Source: Cytobacillus pseudoceanisediminis
GTDB lineage: Bacteria > Bacillota > Bacilli > Bacillales > Cytobacillaceae
Direction of reading: 5' to 3'
Length of the DNA: 64,000 nt
Assembly (NCBI RefSeq): GCF_023516215.1
Contig: NZ_CP097349.1
Span: 2,356,001 to 2,420,000 of the forward strand
Shown here: in pieces, positions 27,888-38,820 of the stretch
Layout of the letters: each line of letters begins with the position of its first letter
How positions within the stretch are numbered: the stretch's first letter is position 1
Program-made: the position numbers and the translations under genes
The notes under the pieces: generated by a model
The model's input: only the letters and a program-made list of their open reading frames with translations
Database searches by the model: none
Told to the model about the DNA's origin: nothing

Positions 27888-30800
27888 TTATTTTGACAGC
27901 TCTATCAATAAGTCTCCTGATTGAATTGCTTCACCGTTCGAGACATGGATGTCTTTAACTGTTCCAGAAAATGGCGCCTGTACAGTTGTTTCCATTTTCA
28001 TAGCTTCTGTAATCATTAAGTGATCGCCCTTTTCGACTTTTTCACCTTTTTCTACAAGCACCTTGATTACAGTTCCCGGCATGCTGGCAGCAATATGACT
28101 TTCATTATGCGGATCAGCTTTTGCCTTGGAGGCTACAGTTGCTTTAATGCTTTCATCTTTTATGCTTACTTCACGAGGCTGGCCATTCAGCTCAAAATAA
28201 ACAATTCTTGTGCCATCAGCTTGAGGCTGGCCAATAGAAACTAATTTTACTATCAATGTTTTACCTGTTTCAATTTCAATTTCGACTTCCTCACCCAGCC
28301 TTAGACCATATAGGAATGTTGGGGTGTCAAGAACAGAAATATCACCAAATTGTTCACTGGTCTTAATATAGTCCATAAATACTTTTGGATACAATGCATA
28401 GGCAATTGCATCAAAGCTTGTAACTTGCCTGCCCAGTTCTTTAAAGAGTTTTTCTTTTAAAGCATCGAAATCCACGTCTTCAAGAAGCTCACCCGGGCGG
28501 ACAGTGATTGGCTCTCTGTCTTTCAATATGACCTTTTGCAGTTCTGCCGGGAATCCTCCATACGGCTGTCCTAAATAGCCTTCAAACAATTCTACAACTG
28601 AGTCTGGAAAATCCAGAGATTTGCCTTTATTCAAAACATCCTGCTCTGTCAGCTGATTCTGGACCATAAATAACGCCATATCACCAACTACCTTGGAAGA
28701 AGGTGTAACTTTAACGATATCACCAAACATTTGATTCACACGGGAATACATGTCCTTAACTTCATCCCACTTATCTCCAAGGCCAACAGCTTTAGCCTGC
28801 TGCTGAAGATTACTGTATTGTCCGCCAGGCATCTCATGCTGGTAGACTTCTGAATGAGGGGCCTTCATGCCGCTTTCGAAGTCCTGGTAATATTTGCGTA
28901 CATCTTCCCAATAGTAAGATAACTGCTCAAGCGACTGGATATCAATTTTTGGCTGTCTGTCATTCCCCTGCAGTGCGTAATATAAAGAATTAGCACTTGG
29001 CTGGGATGTTAAACCTGCCATTGTGCTTAGGGCCGTATCCACAATATCCACTCCAGCCTCAATAGCTTTTGCATATGTGAAAATTCCATTTCCGCTCGTA
29101 TCATGAGTATGAAGGTGAATTGGAATATCAACAGTCTCTTTCAATTCAGATATAAGGGTGTATGCTGATTGCGGCTTCAATAAACCAGCCATATCTTTGA
29201 TTGCCAGTATATGGGCTCCCTGATTCTCTAACTCTTTTGCCAGGTCTTTATAGTATTTAAGATTGTACTTTGTTCTGGCAGGATCCAAAATATCACCTGT
29301 ATAGCACATGGAGGCTTCTGCAATTTTCCCTGTCTGGCGGACAGCATCAATTGCGACTTCCATCCCTTTAACCCAGTTAAGGCTATCGAATATCCGGAAG
29401 ACATCAATGCCAGCGTAGGCTGATTTTTCAACAAACTCTCTTATTACATTATCCGGATAGTTTTTATATCCTACTGCATTTGAAGCACGAAGAAGCATCT
29501 GGAATAAAACATTTGGCATTTTTGCGCGCAATGTCAGCAGCCTTTCCCAAGGATCTTCTTTCAGGAATCTATACGCGACATCAAAAGTTGCACCGCCCCA
29601 CATTTCAAAGGAAAACATATCAGGAAGCAATTTTGCTGTCGGTTCTGCGATATGCTTCAGGTCATTCGTCCTTACTCTTGTCGCTAGCAATGATTGATGG
29701 GCATCACGGAAGGTCGTATCAGTAATTAAAACTTCTTTTTGCTCTTTAATCCATTTAACAAGTCCTTCAGGACCGTGATTATCTAATATTTGTTTTGTGC
29801 CATCCTGGTAATCTGTGCTGTATTTTAATTTTGGCACCCGCGGCTCATCAAATACCGGACGTTTCTTCTTTTCAATTCCCGGGAATCCATTAACAGTTAC
29901 ATTCCCGATATAACTCAGCATCTTTGTTCCGCGGTCTTTCCTTTTTGGGAACAGGAATAGTTCAGGTGTTTCATCAATAAATGATGTATCATATTCCCCT
30001 CTTAAGAATTTCTCATGTTTTACTACATTCTCAAGGAAAGGAATATTTGTTTTAATGCCCCTGATTCGGAACTCTTGCAGGTTCCGCACCATTTTTGATG
30101 CTGCCTGCTGGAAAGTCATAGCGTGCGTTGAGAGTTTAACAAGCAGTGAATCATAATAAGGGGTGATTACTGCCCCCTGGAAACCGTTCCCCGCATCAAG
30201 CCGCACGCCGAAACCGCCGCCTGATCTGTAAGCCATTAAACGCCCAGTATCAGGCATGAAGTTATTTAAAGGATCTTCTGTTGTAACACGTGATTGAATG
30301 GCAAATCCATGAATGTGAATATTTTCCTGTTCCGGAACACCCACTTCTTTACTGTGCAGCGAGTAGCCTTCAGCCACTAAAATTTGTGTTTGTACAATAT
30401 CTACTCCTGTTACCATTTCGGTGATCGTATGCTCAACTTGCACACGCGGATTTACTTCTATGAAATAAAACTGATCACCTGATACAAGGAATTCCACAGT
30501 TCCTGCATTAATATAATCTACATTCTTCATAAGATTGACAGCAGCCTGGCATATATCATCTCTTAATTTTTCGGAAAGAGATACGCAAGGTGCTACTTCT
30601 ACAACCTTCTGGTGACGCCTCTGGACTGAACAATCTCTTTCATACAGGTGGACAATATTCCCTTCATTGTCACCAATAATTTGTACCTCTATATGTTTTG
30701 GCCTTTCTATGAATCTTTCAACATAAACTTCATCATTTCCAAAAGCAGCTTTAGCTTCCGACTTTGCACGCTCATATGATTCTTTAACATCTTCCAGGCT

Positions 30801-31327
30801 CCTTACGATGCGCATGCCTCTTCCGCCGCCGCCAAGTGAAGCTTTAATGATAATGGGGAATCCGTGATTTTTGCCAAAGCTAATCACTTCATCCAGGCTT
30901 TCTACAGGGCCATCACTGCCTGGAATAACCGGAATTTCTGCAAGCTGTGCCTGGGTTCTTGCTTTAACTTTATCCCCAAACATGTCCAGATGCTTAGAAG
31001 TAGGACCGATAAATATGATGCCCTCTTCCTCGCAGCGTTTTGCGAATTCAATATTTTCCGACAGAAATCCGTATCCCGGATGAATGGCATCAACATCACT
31101 GCTTTTCGCAATGTCAATGATTCCTTCAATATCCAGATAGGCATCAATCGGTTTTTTCCCTTCCCTACCAGGTAAGCTTCATCTGCTTTATAGCGGTGAT
31201 AGGATCCGGAGTCCTCTTTGGAATAGATGGCTACCGTGCGGATATCCAGCTCTGTGCAGGCACGGAACACTCGAATGGCAATTTCTCCTCTATTGGCTAC
31301 TAATACCTTGTTAATTCTTCTGCTCAA
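27888..31327 (-). CDS. pycA: Pyruvate carboxylase (frameshifted as sequenced)
   Basis: An anaplerotic enzyme carboxylating pyruvate to oxaloacetate with ATP and biotin; 1146 residues after repair, normal for Bacillus. Domains in order: biotin carboxylase ([40 protein letters not shown]), carboxyltransferase ([17 protein letters not shown], the metal and pyruvate site), and biotinyl domain with the acceptor lysine in TEAMKMETT. The break is at T6 31152-31157; seven give [20 protein letters not shown]. The true start is TTG 31327 behind GAGGTG. Homopolymer loss in a central enzyme points to sequencing error. Confidence 0.94.
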
Positions 31328-31507
31328 CCAAAACACCTCGTCTTTATGTATTTTTTGGCAATATTCTGCCAAATCCAAGTTGAGGCCGGGTGGGTTTCCC
31401 GCTGGCCGGCCTTAGTAACTTTGAATTGGCTGCTCCCTGATGGAAGCAATTATGTAATCAGCTTCTGCTGATTGATGTATAAATAAAGCACTGAAAAGTT
31501 TCTGTGC

Positions 31508-32710
31508 CTATTTACGAATGGAAAATGTTTTTTCGGAAGCCAGTTCCATGGATTCCGGTTTTGTCTGTTCATTTTTATTTTTGTATTTTTGTTCATAATT
31601 TACAAACATAGATACATTGACTAAAATCCCCATTGCAATCGAAAGCTGAAGCAGAGATGAACCTCCATAGCTGATAAATGGAAGTGTGACACCTGTCAGC
31701 GGCATAACACCGGAAATCCCTGCAAGATTGATGAATGCCTGAATACCTATCATAGCTGATATGCCAATAGCCAATAAGCTGCCAAAAGCATCTTTACACT
31801 TTAAACTGATAAAGATTCCCCTCAGGACAATATACCCGAGAAGCAAAATTACAAAACCTACTCCAAATGCCCCAAGCTCTTCAGCAATTACAGCCATAAT
31901 AAAGTCTGTATGCGCTTCAGGAAGATAACCAAGCTTTTGTATGCTTTCGCCAAGACCCAGCCCTTTTAATCCGCCTGCACCAAGGGCAATATAGGAATTC
32001 GATAGCTGATACCCGAATTCTGATCCAAAGGGATCCCTAAATGCTTCGACCCTGCCCAATCGATAAGGTGCGAAAATCTTATCTTTTAACAGAAGGATAA
32101 AAGGCGCAGCTAATATTACCCCGAATAGTCCTAGCCTAAATATGTTTTTGAAATTCATGCCTGAAGTAAAAATGACGGCAGCTGCTACCAGAAAAATAAT
32201 CATCGCAGAACCAAAGTCAGGCTGAACTGCAACAAGCAAAGCAGCTAGAATCAGATAAGCAAGCGGGGGAAGAACCCCTTTATTAAACTCATTAATATAG
32301 GGCTGCTTTTTTGCATAGACAGCTGCTAAATATATGATGACTGAAAGCTTGACAAATTCTGCAGGCTGAAGGCTTCTGCTTCCGATTTCAAACCAGCTCA
32401 TCGCCCCGCCGGCTACTTTACCAAAAATAAATAGCGCAATCAGGCCGAATAACGAAATGAACACCATCGGAACAAGAAATTTATTGCTTTGCATTGCTTT
32501 GTAAGGAAATAGAGCGACAATAATAAAAACAATTGCACAGATAATTAAATGCATTTTTTGCTTATTATAAAAATAGTCGCTTTCCTGATCATAGATCTGC
32601 ACCGCTGTTACCATGCTTGCACTGAATACCATAATGAGTCCAAAAACAGATAACAGGGCAACTGCAATAATCAGGGTATAATCATATGATTTTAATATTT
32701 TTTTAAACAT
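31508..32710 (-). CDS. ftsW: Cell-division lipid II polymerase FtsW
   Basis: A 400-residue SEDS-family peptidoglycan glycosyltransferase with about ten membrane helices. The SEDS signatures FVKLSVIIYLAAVYA, QPDFGSAMIIFLVAA, GLGLGESIQKLGYLPEAHTD and the C-terminal LPFISYGGSSLL are all present. It polymerises septal lipid II with a class B penicillin-binding protein. Its position between ylaN and pycA matches B. subtilis ftsW. GAAGAGGG precedes ATG 32710. Confidence 0.95.
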   Translation of the reverse strand: MFKKILKSYDYTLIIAVALLSVFGLIMVFSASMVTAVQIYDQESDYFYNKQKMHLIICAIVFIIVALFPYKAMQSNKFLVPMVFISLFGLIALFIFGKVAGGAMSWFEIGSRSLQPAEFVKLSVIIYLAAVYAKKQPYINEFNKGVLPPLAYLILAALLVAVQPDFGSAMIIFLVAAAVIFTSGMNFKNIFRLGLFGVILAAPFILLLKDKIFAPYRLGRVEAFRDPFGSEFGYQLSNSYIALGAGGLKGLGLGESIQKLGYLPEAHTDFIMAVIAEELGAFGVGFVILLLGYIVLRGIFISLKCKDAFGSLLAIGISAMIGIQAFINLAGISGVMPLTGVTLPFISYGGSSLLQLSIAMGILVNVSMFVNYEQKYKNKNEQTKPESMELASEKTFSIRK

Positions 32711-32926
32711 CCAGCCCTCTTCCCTTATCTTCTAAAGTTTATTACTTATTCTACTATAGTATTGAATATCCTGCTTTGAAGAAAAGAAAAGTTAATTTAA
32801 ATGTAACACAGCAAAGAAAAAAATTCTATAATTATGCCATACTAATTTAAAAATAAGTTATACAACTTAGGGGTTTCTTTTCTTGTGGATATACTATTTC
32901 ATTTCTTTTAAAATTCATGCAGTTAT

Positions 32927-32969
32927 AAAAAAACTCAAACAATCTTTAAAAGATGTTTGAGTTTTTTTT
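32927..32969. terminator. ylaN terminator
   Basis: Long hairpin AAAAAAACTCAAACA...TGTTTGAGTTTTTTT with A/T runs on both sides; its right arm abuts the ylaN stop. Confidence 0.85.
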
Positions 32970-33250
32970 TATTTTTTTACTGAGGCTTCGTGGAGCATGG
33001 ATAGCTCCCTTTCCAATTCATCTAAAATAGCCTTGCCTTCAGCCTCTTCAATTAATCCAAGACGGACAGCAAAATCTATTTCTCTGGATAAGCCAAACAT
33101 CTGGGTATCAAGAACCTCTTCATATAGAGGACATTGAGGCATAGTCAGATTATCCATTTGCACCTTAATTAATTTTAATATTTTAGCAGCATCTGCCTTT
33201 AATAGAGCATTTGCTTTTTCTTTGTGATCAATAATCATGTCAGAAGCCAA
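32969..33250 (-). CDS. ylaN: YlaN protein (Fe-dependent regulator partner)
   Basis: A 93-residue protein nearly identical in its core to B. subtilis YlaN ([40 protein letters not shown]). YlaN is required under iron limitation and has been reported to act on the Fur regulator; older work listed it as essential. TTG 33250 follows GGAGGG. It lies between glsA and ftsW, as in B. subtilis. Confidence 0.95.
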   Translation of the reverse strand: MASDMIIDHKEKANALLKADAAKILKLIKVQMDNLTMPQCPLYEEVLDTQMFGLSREIDFAVRLGLIEEAEGKAILDELERELSMLHEASVKK

Positions 33251-33377
33251 CTTTCAATCCCTCCATTTCCGAGCGATCATCCTATCTATAAATTTTATAC
33301 TTAAGCTTGGAAAAAAGCAAGGATAATAAGGGATTCGACCAGGAATTCCTTCATAATATACTCACTTTCCATATATT

Positions 33378-34309
33378 TCAAAATATACTGTAGTCATTTC
33401 GATTTGAAAGCATTTCAAGCACTTTTACACCAGCGATGCTATTTCCTCTCTTGTCCAGGGAAGGGCCGAATATGCCAATTCCGCATTTATTTGGCACCAC
33501 AGCTAGTATTCCACCGGATACCCCGCTCTTTGCTGGTATGCCAACTTTAATAGCAAACTCTCCAGAAGCATTATACATCCCGCATGTCACCATTAACGTC
33601 TTGCAAACCCTGGCAATATCAGACGGAATAACCTCTTCATATGTTTCAGGATCTTTTCCATCCAACGCCAGTACTGCACCTGCCCTGGCAAGATCAAAGC
33701 AGTTCATTTCGATTGCACACTGTTTTGTATAAATGTCTATTAGTTCCTCTACATCACCATTAATTACACCATGCTGTTTCATAAAATAGCATAAAGCCCT
33801 ATTAAGCCATGAGGTTTCAAATTCAGATTTTGCAACTATTTCGTTACAAGATACATTTTTATCATTTACGAGCCTCCCCACAAACTCTATTATACGATGC
33901 CATTTTTCATCGGAGCTCTCACCTTTTATCATATTAGTTACTGCTAAAGCTCCTGCATTAATCATTGGATTTAATGGTTTAGAAGGGATTGAAGTTTCCA
34001 GTTTGGAAATAGAATTGAACGGGTCACCAGTTGGTTCCATTCCCACTTTTCCGAAAACATATTCGTATCCCATATCCTGGATCGCCAAAGCCAAAACAAG
34101 AACTTTGGATATGCTTTGAAGAGTGAATTTATTTTGATAATCACCCGCGTAAATACAGCTTTTTCTTGGATATTATATACAGCAGCTGAGAGGTCATGCC
34201 TATTTACCTCTGCAAGTGCGGGAATATAGCCTGCCACCTCTCCATAAACAGTATGCAGGGCTGCCTCATTAACAATCTTCTGAAGATCAGCGTTTGTATG
34301 ACATGTCAT
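33378..34309 (-). CDS. glsA: Glutaminase A, YlaM-type (frameshifted as sequenced)
   Basis: A serine-dependent beta-lactamase-fold glutaminase converting glutamine to glutamate and ammonia; 310 residues when joined. The catalytic Ser-Ile-Ser-Lys motif appears only after repair ([20 protein letters not shown]), with [13 protein letters not shown] and [20 protein letters not shown] downstream. The break is near 34143-34151, where TTTACGCGGG lacks one base before GCGGGTGAT; this is not a long homopolymer. GGGAGG precedes ATG 34309. Corresponds to ylaM (glsA2) of B. subtilis by position. Confidence 0.9.
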
Positions 34310-34447
34310 CTGTGAACCTCCCGGATTCGTTCTTTTCATATTGATATCTTGTCCCAACTCACTGCGGGGAATGCCTGTATGACAAGCCGCACAAAAATCT
34401 GTATACTTACCCTATACATACATTAATGCGCCGACAGGAGGATCAAT

Positions 34448-34945
34448 ATGGAAAATATAATTGCCTTTAAAGGAAACGTTAAATACCAAATCACCTTAGA
34501 TCCAGGAGTCTGGATATTCGATGATCGGAGACTCGATTTGACAACATACTTTATTCAAGATGGCATCAGGAAAAATGAACTTGAGGAATATACCAAGGCA
34601 GTCTCAAAGCACTGGGATAGAGAAATCATGGAAGGCGCAGTATTTCCTCCAACACTTAAAACAGAAAAGAAATTTGAAAAAGAAAAGGTTCTGACAGGCA
34701 CTTTCGGTATACCTTTTAAGCCATTTCTTAGGAATGCAGAACCAAAGGAGAATGCTGAAACTGTTATCATTGAAAGTGAAGATGGGGAAACTCGATTAAC
34801 TTTATCTCAAGCCGACGATTTGATATTAGGGTTCTCAAAGGATGGAAAACCTTTAAAAGAAGATGGGCCAGTTCATGTCTATTACGGGGATGGAAGCAAT
34901 CAAAACTCACCCATAAAAAGAGTGAAGGCATTTAGAGTGGAATGA
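34448..34945 (+). CDS. ylaL: YlaL-like conserved protein
   Basis: A 165-residue acidic soluble protein between glsA and ylaK, the position of B. subtilis ylaL. It has an N-terminal strand-rich part (IAFKGNVKYQITLDPGVWIF) and a C-terminal region naming a substrate-like loop (VHVYYGDGSNQNSPIKRVKA). No catalytic motif recognised; function unknown. ACAGGAGGA precedes ATG 34448. A short hairpin terminator follows. Confidence 0.8.
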   Translation: MENIIAFKGNVKYQITLDPGVWIFDDRRLDLTTYFIQDGIRKNELEEYTKAVSKHWDREIMEGAVFPPTLKTEKKFEKEKVLTGTFGIPFKPFLRNAEPKENAETVIIESEDGETRLTLSQADDLILGFSKDGKPLKEDGPVHVYYGDGSNQNSPIKRVKAFRVE

Positions 34946-34951
34946 CCGGAG

Positions 34952-34976
34952 AGGGCGATTGTGCATCGCCCTTTTA
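34952..34976 (+). terminator. ylaL terminator
   Basis: AGGGCGAT/ATCGCCCT hairpin followed by TTTTATTT, 7 nt after the ylaL stop. Confidence 0.8.
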
Positions 34977-35009
34977 TTTAATATATAAAATATTTGAACG
35001 CCCAAAAAT

Positions 35010-35350
35010 ATCTAGCGAATGAAGCCTGCCCCCCTCGAGGTCACATGCTTGTCTAGCTGAGGCTCCTAGGGACGAAAGACTAGCCAATCCCTTTCCAGAA
35101 GGAAAAAACACCTTCATGCAGGACTTTCTTATGCTTGTCGTCCCTGGGCAGTCGCCTGCACATTTCGGGCAATCCTCCCAAAAAGGCAAAGGACGCCTTT
35201 CCGGGAGGCTCGTCTTGTGCTTGAGGCCCCAGGACAAGGAAAGGAAAGCTTCGGCTGCATAAAATTCGCACCACCTAAAGCGGTAGCTTTTGGGAGGACG
35301 TGTTGTTCTTAATCTGGTTTATTCGTGGGCAAGGCGCTTGCGCTTTTCTT
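35010..35350. repeat. Composite intergenic repeat, copy A
   Basis: A GC-rich block with no ribosome-site ORF and composition unlike its surroundings. Read on the minus strand, 35158-35035 aligns with copy B at 47279-47399 (shared blocks: GCAGGCGACTGC, CAGGGACG, CCTTC-GGAA, GTCTTTC-TCCCTAGG, CTAGACA-GCAT). Its arms CAGGGACGA and TCGTCCCTAGG can pair, enclosing an inner GAAGG/CCTTC hairpin. It is flanked by a second module ending AAGGCGCTTGCGCTTTT (35329-35345), which is related to AAAAGCGGAAGCGCCTTG near 38699. Looks like nested dispersed repeats. Confidence 0.6.
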
Positions 35351-35405
35351 TCGGGAGCCAAACGGGCATAAAGACTGCAGATTCCAGAGCCGCTTTCATT
35401 GCAGG

Positions 35406-36733
35406 CTATAATAGGTCAGCAGCAAGTTGGGCAAGGCCAGATCTCTCACCTTTAACAAGCTTAACATGCCCTGAGATAACCTGATCTTTAAATCTCTCCA
35501 CCACATAGGTGAGCCCGTTGTTATAAGCATCCAAGTAGGGATGATCTATTTGCTCAGGGTCTCCCATCAGGACAATCTTACTTCCTTCCCCCACCCTGGT
35601 TAAAATAGTTTTAACTTCATGTTTTGTCAGGTTCTGTGCTTCATCAATAATAATAAATTGATCTGGTATGCTTCTCCCCCTAATATATGTCAGAGCTTCA
35701 ACCTCAATAGAGCCCATACCAGCCAATATCGCATCCAATTCACCTGGTTTTTTGACATTAAACAGGTACTCTAAATTATCATATATCGGCTGCATCCACG
35801 GCCTTAACTTTTCCTCTTTTTCTCCGGGAAGGAATCCCAAATCTTTTCCTACCGGCACAATGGGGCGAGCCACCAGTAATTTTTTGTACTGGCCATAATC
35901 TTCTGTCTGCATTAATCCGGATGCCAGCGCCATAAGAGTTTTCCCAGTCCCTGCCTTTCCGATAAGAGTAACAAGCGGCAGATCATCTCTCAGCAAGAGC
36001 TCAAGAGCCATTGTTTGCTGGACGTTCCTTGGCTTGATCCCCCAAATATGATCATGGTCAAAAATAAGCTTTTTCACTTTTTTCCACCTTTGTCCACAAT
36101 ACCAAGCGCAGACGAAGATGAACCCAGCGCATCCTTCATCACCAGAAACTGATTAGGGTAGAAAGGATGGTTCGCTATTTCTGATAACGGCAGTTCTCCT
36201 TTTTCATAAAAGCGGTTCATAATATCGAGTCCGATATAGACTTCCAGAAACCCAGGATATAAATGATCATTTTCAACCACACGGTCACTTAAGAAATCTT
36301 CTGATATTAGCCCGATAGCATCCGCTTTAACTCTGACAAGGGCATCTTTGCTTACAAGAATAACCGTTCGTCCATTTTCTTTTGTCTCTTCCTCAAGTGA
36401 TAGGTTTTTTGCAACTGCCAAAATCCGATTATCATTTGTTTTTTCTACAAAAATCTCTTGAAGTTCATGAAAAGACCTATGATTTAACTCAATTCGCAGG
36501 CTTCCGCCATTTTCAAGAGGTATTTTCTCATGCAGCTTACCCGTCTCCCTCATGCTGTCAATCAGCCGGGATACTTGCCTTGCGTTCCTCCCAATTTCAT
36601 CCATATACCTTTTCTTAGAATCAACTTCTTCTAGTACTACAGCCGGAATGACTACTTCATTTTCTTCAAATGAAAATATGGAATTAGGATCCTGCAACAA
36701 GACATTGGTATCTAATACGTAAATTTTACTCAA
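35406..36733 (-). CDS. ylaK: PIN-PhoH fusion ATPase YlaK (frameshifted as sequenced)
   Basis: 442 residues after repair, the B. subtilis YlaK length. The N-terminal PIN domain (YVLDTNVLLQDPNS, acidic metal ligands) is joined to a PhoH-type P-loop ATPase (GKAGTGKTLMALASG, Walker B FIIIDEAQNLT). PhoH2-like PIN-PhoH proteins act as RNA helicase/nucleases. The two halves are split only by T6 36078-36083; seven give DKGGKKVKKLIFDHDHIWGI. TTG 36733 behind AGGAGGC is the start. Without this correction the region looks like two separate genes. Confidence 0.92.
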
Positions 36734-37073
36734 TATGATGCCTCCTGCTCCTCTTGTGTCTTTATTTAGCAAATTACAAAAGCGAGGTCCCCTGCTTGCG
36801 GATTTGCAGCTTCATGAAAGAATCACCTTCAATCTTGATGGATATTCTCCTGTTGTTTTATATTATTCATTCTTTTACAGATGTTGATTAATCAGGAATA
36901 AAGCTACCTAATGAAGTGGACAAATCTATCTTGGTAAAAATATATGTAATGCCGAATAAAGATAGAAGAAATTTTGCACAATAACATTAAAGAATCTCAT
37001 TATTCCTGAACCTGAAAAGTCAAGTGACCAATTTCAATTTCAGGGAAATTTTGATCGCCCGGAGGTGTCAAAT
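36734..37073. other. Divergent intergenic region ylaK-ylaJ
   Basis: About 340 nt between divergent starts. It must hold the ylaK and ylaJ promoters. I saw no repeat, RNA gene or clear forespore-type promoter, and no open frame with a ribosome site. Confidence 0.55.
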
Positions 37074-37679
37074 ATGAATAGATGGCTGCTGATATGCATG
37101 ACAGGATTGCTATTATCAGGGTGCGGTATGAACGGCAATCAGGCGCTAGACCATCAGGAACAGCAAAATACCAACACGATAAATGTTAAAAATAGTACAA
37201 TACAGGAAGTTGACAGGGAGACTGGACAGCAAGTTTCCAGGCATCTTGTCAATTTGGCTACCAGAGTTCCTAATGTGAATGATGCCACTGCTGTTGTCCT
37301 TGGACGTTTTGCTATAGTCGGAGTAGATGTGAACAAAAACCTCGACCGTTCTGAGGTTGGAACAATTAAATATTCAGTTGCCGAAAGCCTCAAAAATGAT
37401 CCTCATGGTGCAAGAGCAATTGTAGTGGCTGATCCGGATATTAACGCAAGGCTGCGGGAAATAGCTGATGACATCCAAAACGGTGAACCCTTGCAAGGAA
37501 TCATGAATGAACTGGCAGATATCGCAGGCCGGCTTATGCCTGAAGTTCCAGCCGATTTAGTTGATCCCAAAAAGAAAAATGAGAAAAACGCAACCGAAGA
37601 TCCAAAGAAAAAGCTCGACAATGATCAGGAAAAACAGCTCGAACAAAAACAGGAAGAACAATCGAATTATCATAAATAA
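37074..37679 (+). CDS. ylaJ: YhcN/YlaJ family sporulation lipoprotein
   Basis: A 201-residue lipoprotein. The signal peptide ends in LLSGC (Cys near residue 17), followed by the YhcN/YlaJ domain (VDRETGQQVSRHLVNLATRV, VNDATAVVLGRFAIVGVDVN, AESLKNDPHGARAIVVADPD) and a long Lys/Glu/Gln tail. Family members are forespore lipoproteins that affect spore germination. GGAGGTG precedes ATG 37074. Confidence 0.92.
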   Translation: MNRWLLICMTGLLLSGCGMNGNQALDHQEQQNTNTINVKNSTIQEVDRETGQQVSRHLVNLATRVPNVNDATAVVLGRFAIVGVDVNKNLDRSEVGTIKYSVAESLKNDPHGARAIVVADPDINARLREIADDIQNGEPLQGIMNELADIAGRLMPEVPADLVDPKKKNEKNATEDPKKKLDNDQEKQLEQKQEEQSNYHK

Positions 37680-37744
37680 AAGGGTGACAGGCATCTATAG
37701 CTTTTTAGCTAATCGGTATAGGTGCCTGCCGCTTTTTAGCCCCC

Positions 37745-37781
37745 AAAAAAGCTTAGTTCCAAGAGGGAACTAAGCTTTTTT
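37745..37781. terminator. Bidirectional terminator ylaJ / FMN-binding protein
   Basis: Perfect stem AAAAAAGCTTAGTTCC/GGAACTAAGCTTTTTT between convergent genes; it overlaps the last codons of the minus-strand gene. A second hairpin (AGGCA-CTATA/TATAG-TGCCT) lies just upstream at 37691-37731. Confidence 0.85.
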
Positions 37782-38225
37782 CATCGCTTCCATAACCTGT
37801 TTATCCAAACGGGCTGCTGCGTCTTTATCATATGTTTTATCATATTGCGGCTCTACAGTGATCTTAGACCCGTAAAACATAACATCACGGACTTCTTTCA
37901 CAGTGATTTCCATAAGGGCAAGCTTAAGAGGTACTCCTTCCATCTTTTCTGCCTTAACAGAAGCTTTACCAGCGATGGAATATGTAGATTCATTCGCAAT
38001 AATATTCAGAACAACCATGTTATTGCTATTTATATTTTGAACAATCCTGGAACGGTTATCGACTGCAAAATACAATGTTTCCTCATTTTTTGCCAAAACC
38101 CATGAAATCGCATTGACATTAGGACCGCCGGTTTCAAAATCAACAGTAGCAAGTGTAACAAAACGTTCCTTTTGCAGTTCGTCATATAATGGTTTAATTA
38201 ATTTCGGTTCTACCTGATTTGCCAT
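37770..38225 (-). CDS. Pyridoxamine 5-phosphate oxidase family protein
   Basis: A 151-residue flavin-binding split-barrel protein (FVTLATVDFETGGPNVNAIS, ETLYFAVDNRSRIVQNINSN, ESTYSIAGKASVKAE). This fold binds FMN or F420/heme-type cofactors; the family includes general-stress FMN proteins, so true PNPOx activity is not implied. AAAGGAGGG precedes ATG 38225. The open frame to 38345 lacks a ribosome site. Sits between ylaJ and ylaI. Confidence 0.85.
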   Translation of the reverse strand: MANQVEPKLIKPLYDELQKERFVTLATVDFETGGPNVNAISWVLAKNEETLYFAVDNRSRIVQNINSNNMVVLNIIANESTYSIAGKASVKAEKMEGVPLKLALMEITVKEVRDVMFYGSKITVEPQYDKTYDKDAAARLDKQVMEAMKKA

Positions 38226-38462
38226 TCTTTTCCCTCCTTTATTAACTTCATCATAGTATGATAACGCTTTTCTTTCAACCAATAACATCCTATCCTTAAG
38301 TTTGGTTGAAGCCTTTGCACTTTCTATACTAATATGAACTAACACAATAAACCCGATACGGTCTGACCGTAAAAATTTTAATTTGCCGTTAAAGCATTCG
38401 AATCAATCCTTAACTTATACTATAATGGTATTAACAACAGCAAAAACAATATGAGGTGTCCT

Positions 38463-38663
38463 ATGCGAGTAAAATGTGTACTTTGTGATAAAATCGAATC
38501 AATTGAAAACGAGTCCTTACAGGCTAAACGGCTTCGAAACCGCCCTATTCACACATATATGTGCAAACCATGTGAAACAAGAATTACCGAAAAAACTCAA
38601 GAAAGAGCAGATACCGGAAACTTTAAGCTCTACCGAAGCAAAGTCCAGGAGGAAGAATGGTAA
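38463..38663 (+). CDS. ylaI: YlaI zinc-ribbon protein (DUF2197)
   Basis: A 66-residue protein with paired CxxC motifs (CVLC at residues 5-8, CKPC near 36) that likely bind zinc, and an Arg/Lys-rich tail. It matches YlaI of B. subtilis in length and position. GAGGTG precedes ATG 38463. Function unknown. Confidence 0.88.
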   Translation: MRVKCVLCDKIESIENESLQAKRLRNRPIHTYMCKPCETRITEKTQERADTGNFKLYRSKVQEEEW

Positions 38664-38776
38664 ATCGGGCAACACCGATCATGAAGAGCAGAATAAAAGC
38701 GGAAGCGCCTTGATCAGCTGAAGTTCAACTAAAACCGCCACGTCCTGTATATTTTATAAATTCCTAAACTATAAAA

Positions 38777-38808
38777 AAGCCGTCCCTAACAACATATAGG
38801 GACGGCTT
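38777..38808. repeat. Left 32-bp target duplication (terminator hairpin)
   Basis: A perfect palindromic hairpin with 12-bp arms AAGCCGTCCCTA and TAGGGACGGCTT around loop ACAACATA. Identical to 40368-40399, it abuts the left IS end (CAGTTTGTAGACAAA). On the minus strand it is followed by TTTTATAG, the original U-tract. Confidence 0.92.
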
Positions 38809-38820
38809 CAGTTTGTAGAC

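Noticed and set aside
35074..35274. Minus-strand frames within the GC-rich repeat
   Set aside because: No ribosome site, Pro/Arg-rich composition typical of translated repeat DNA, and the same DNA recurs at 47279.
36074..36772. Two separate genes, a PIN protein and a PhoH protein
   Set aside because: The combined length and order equal YlaK, and one base in T6 at 36078-36083 joins them.
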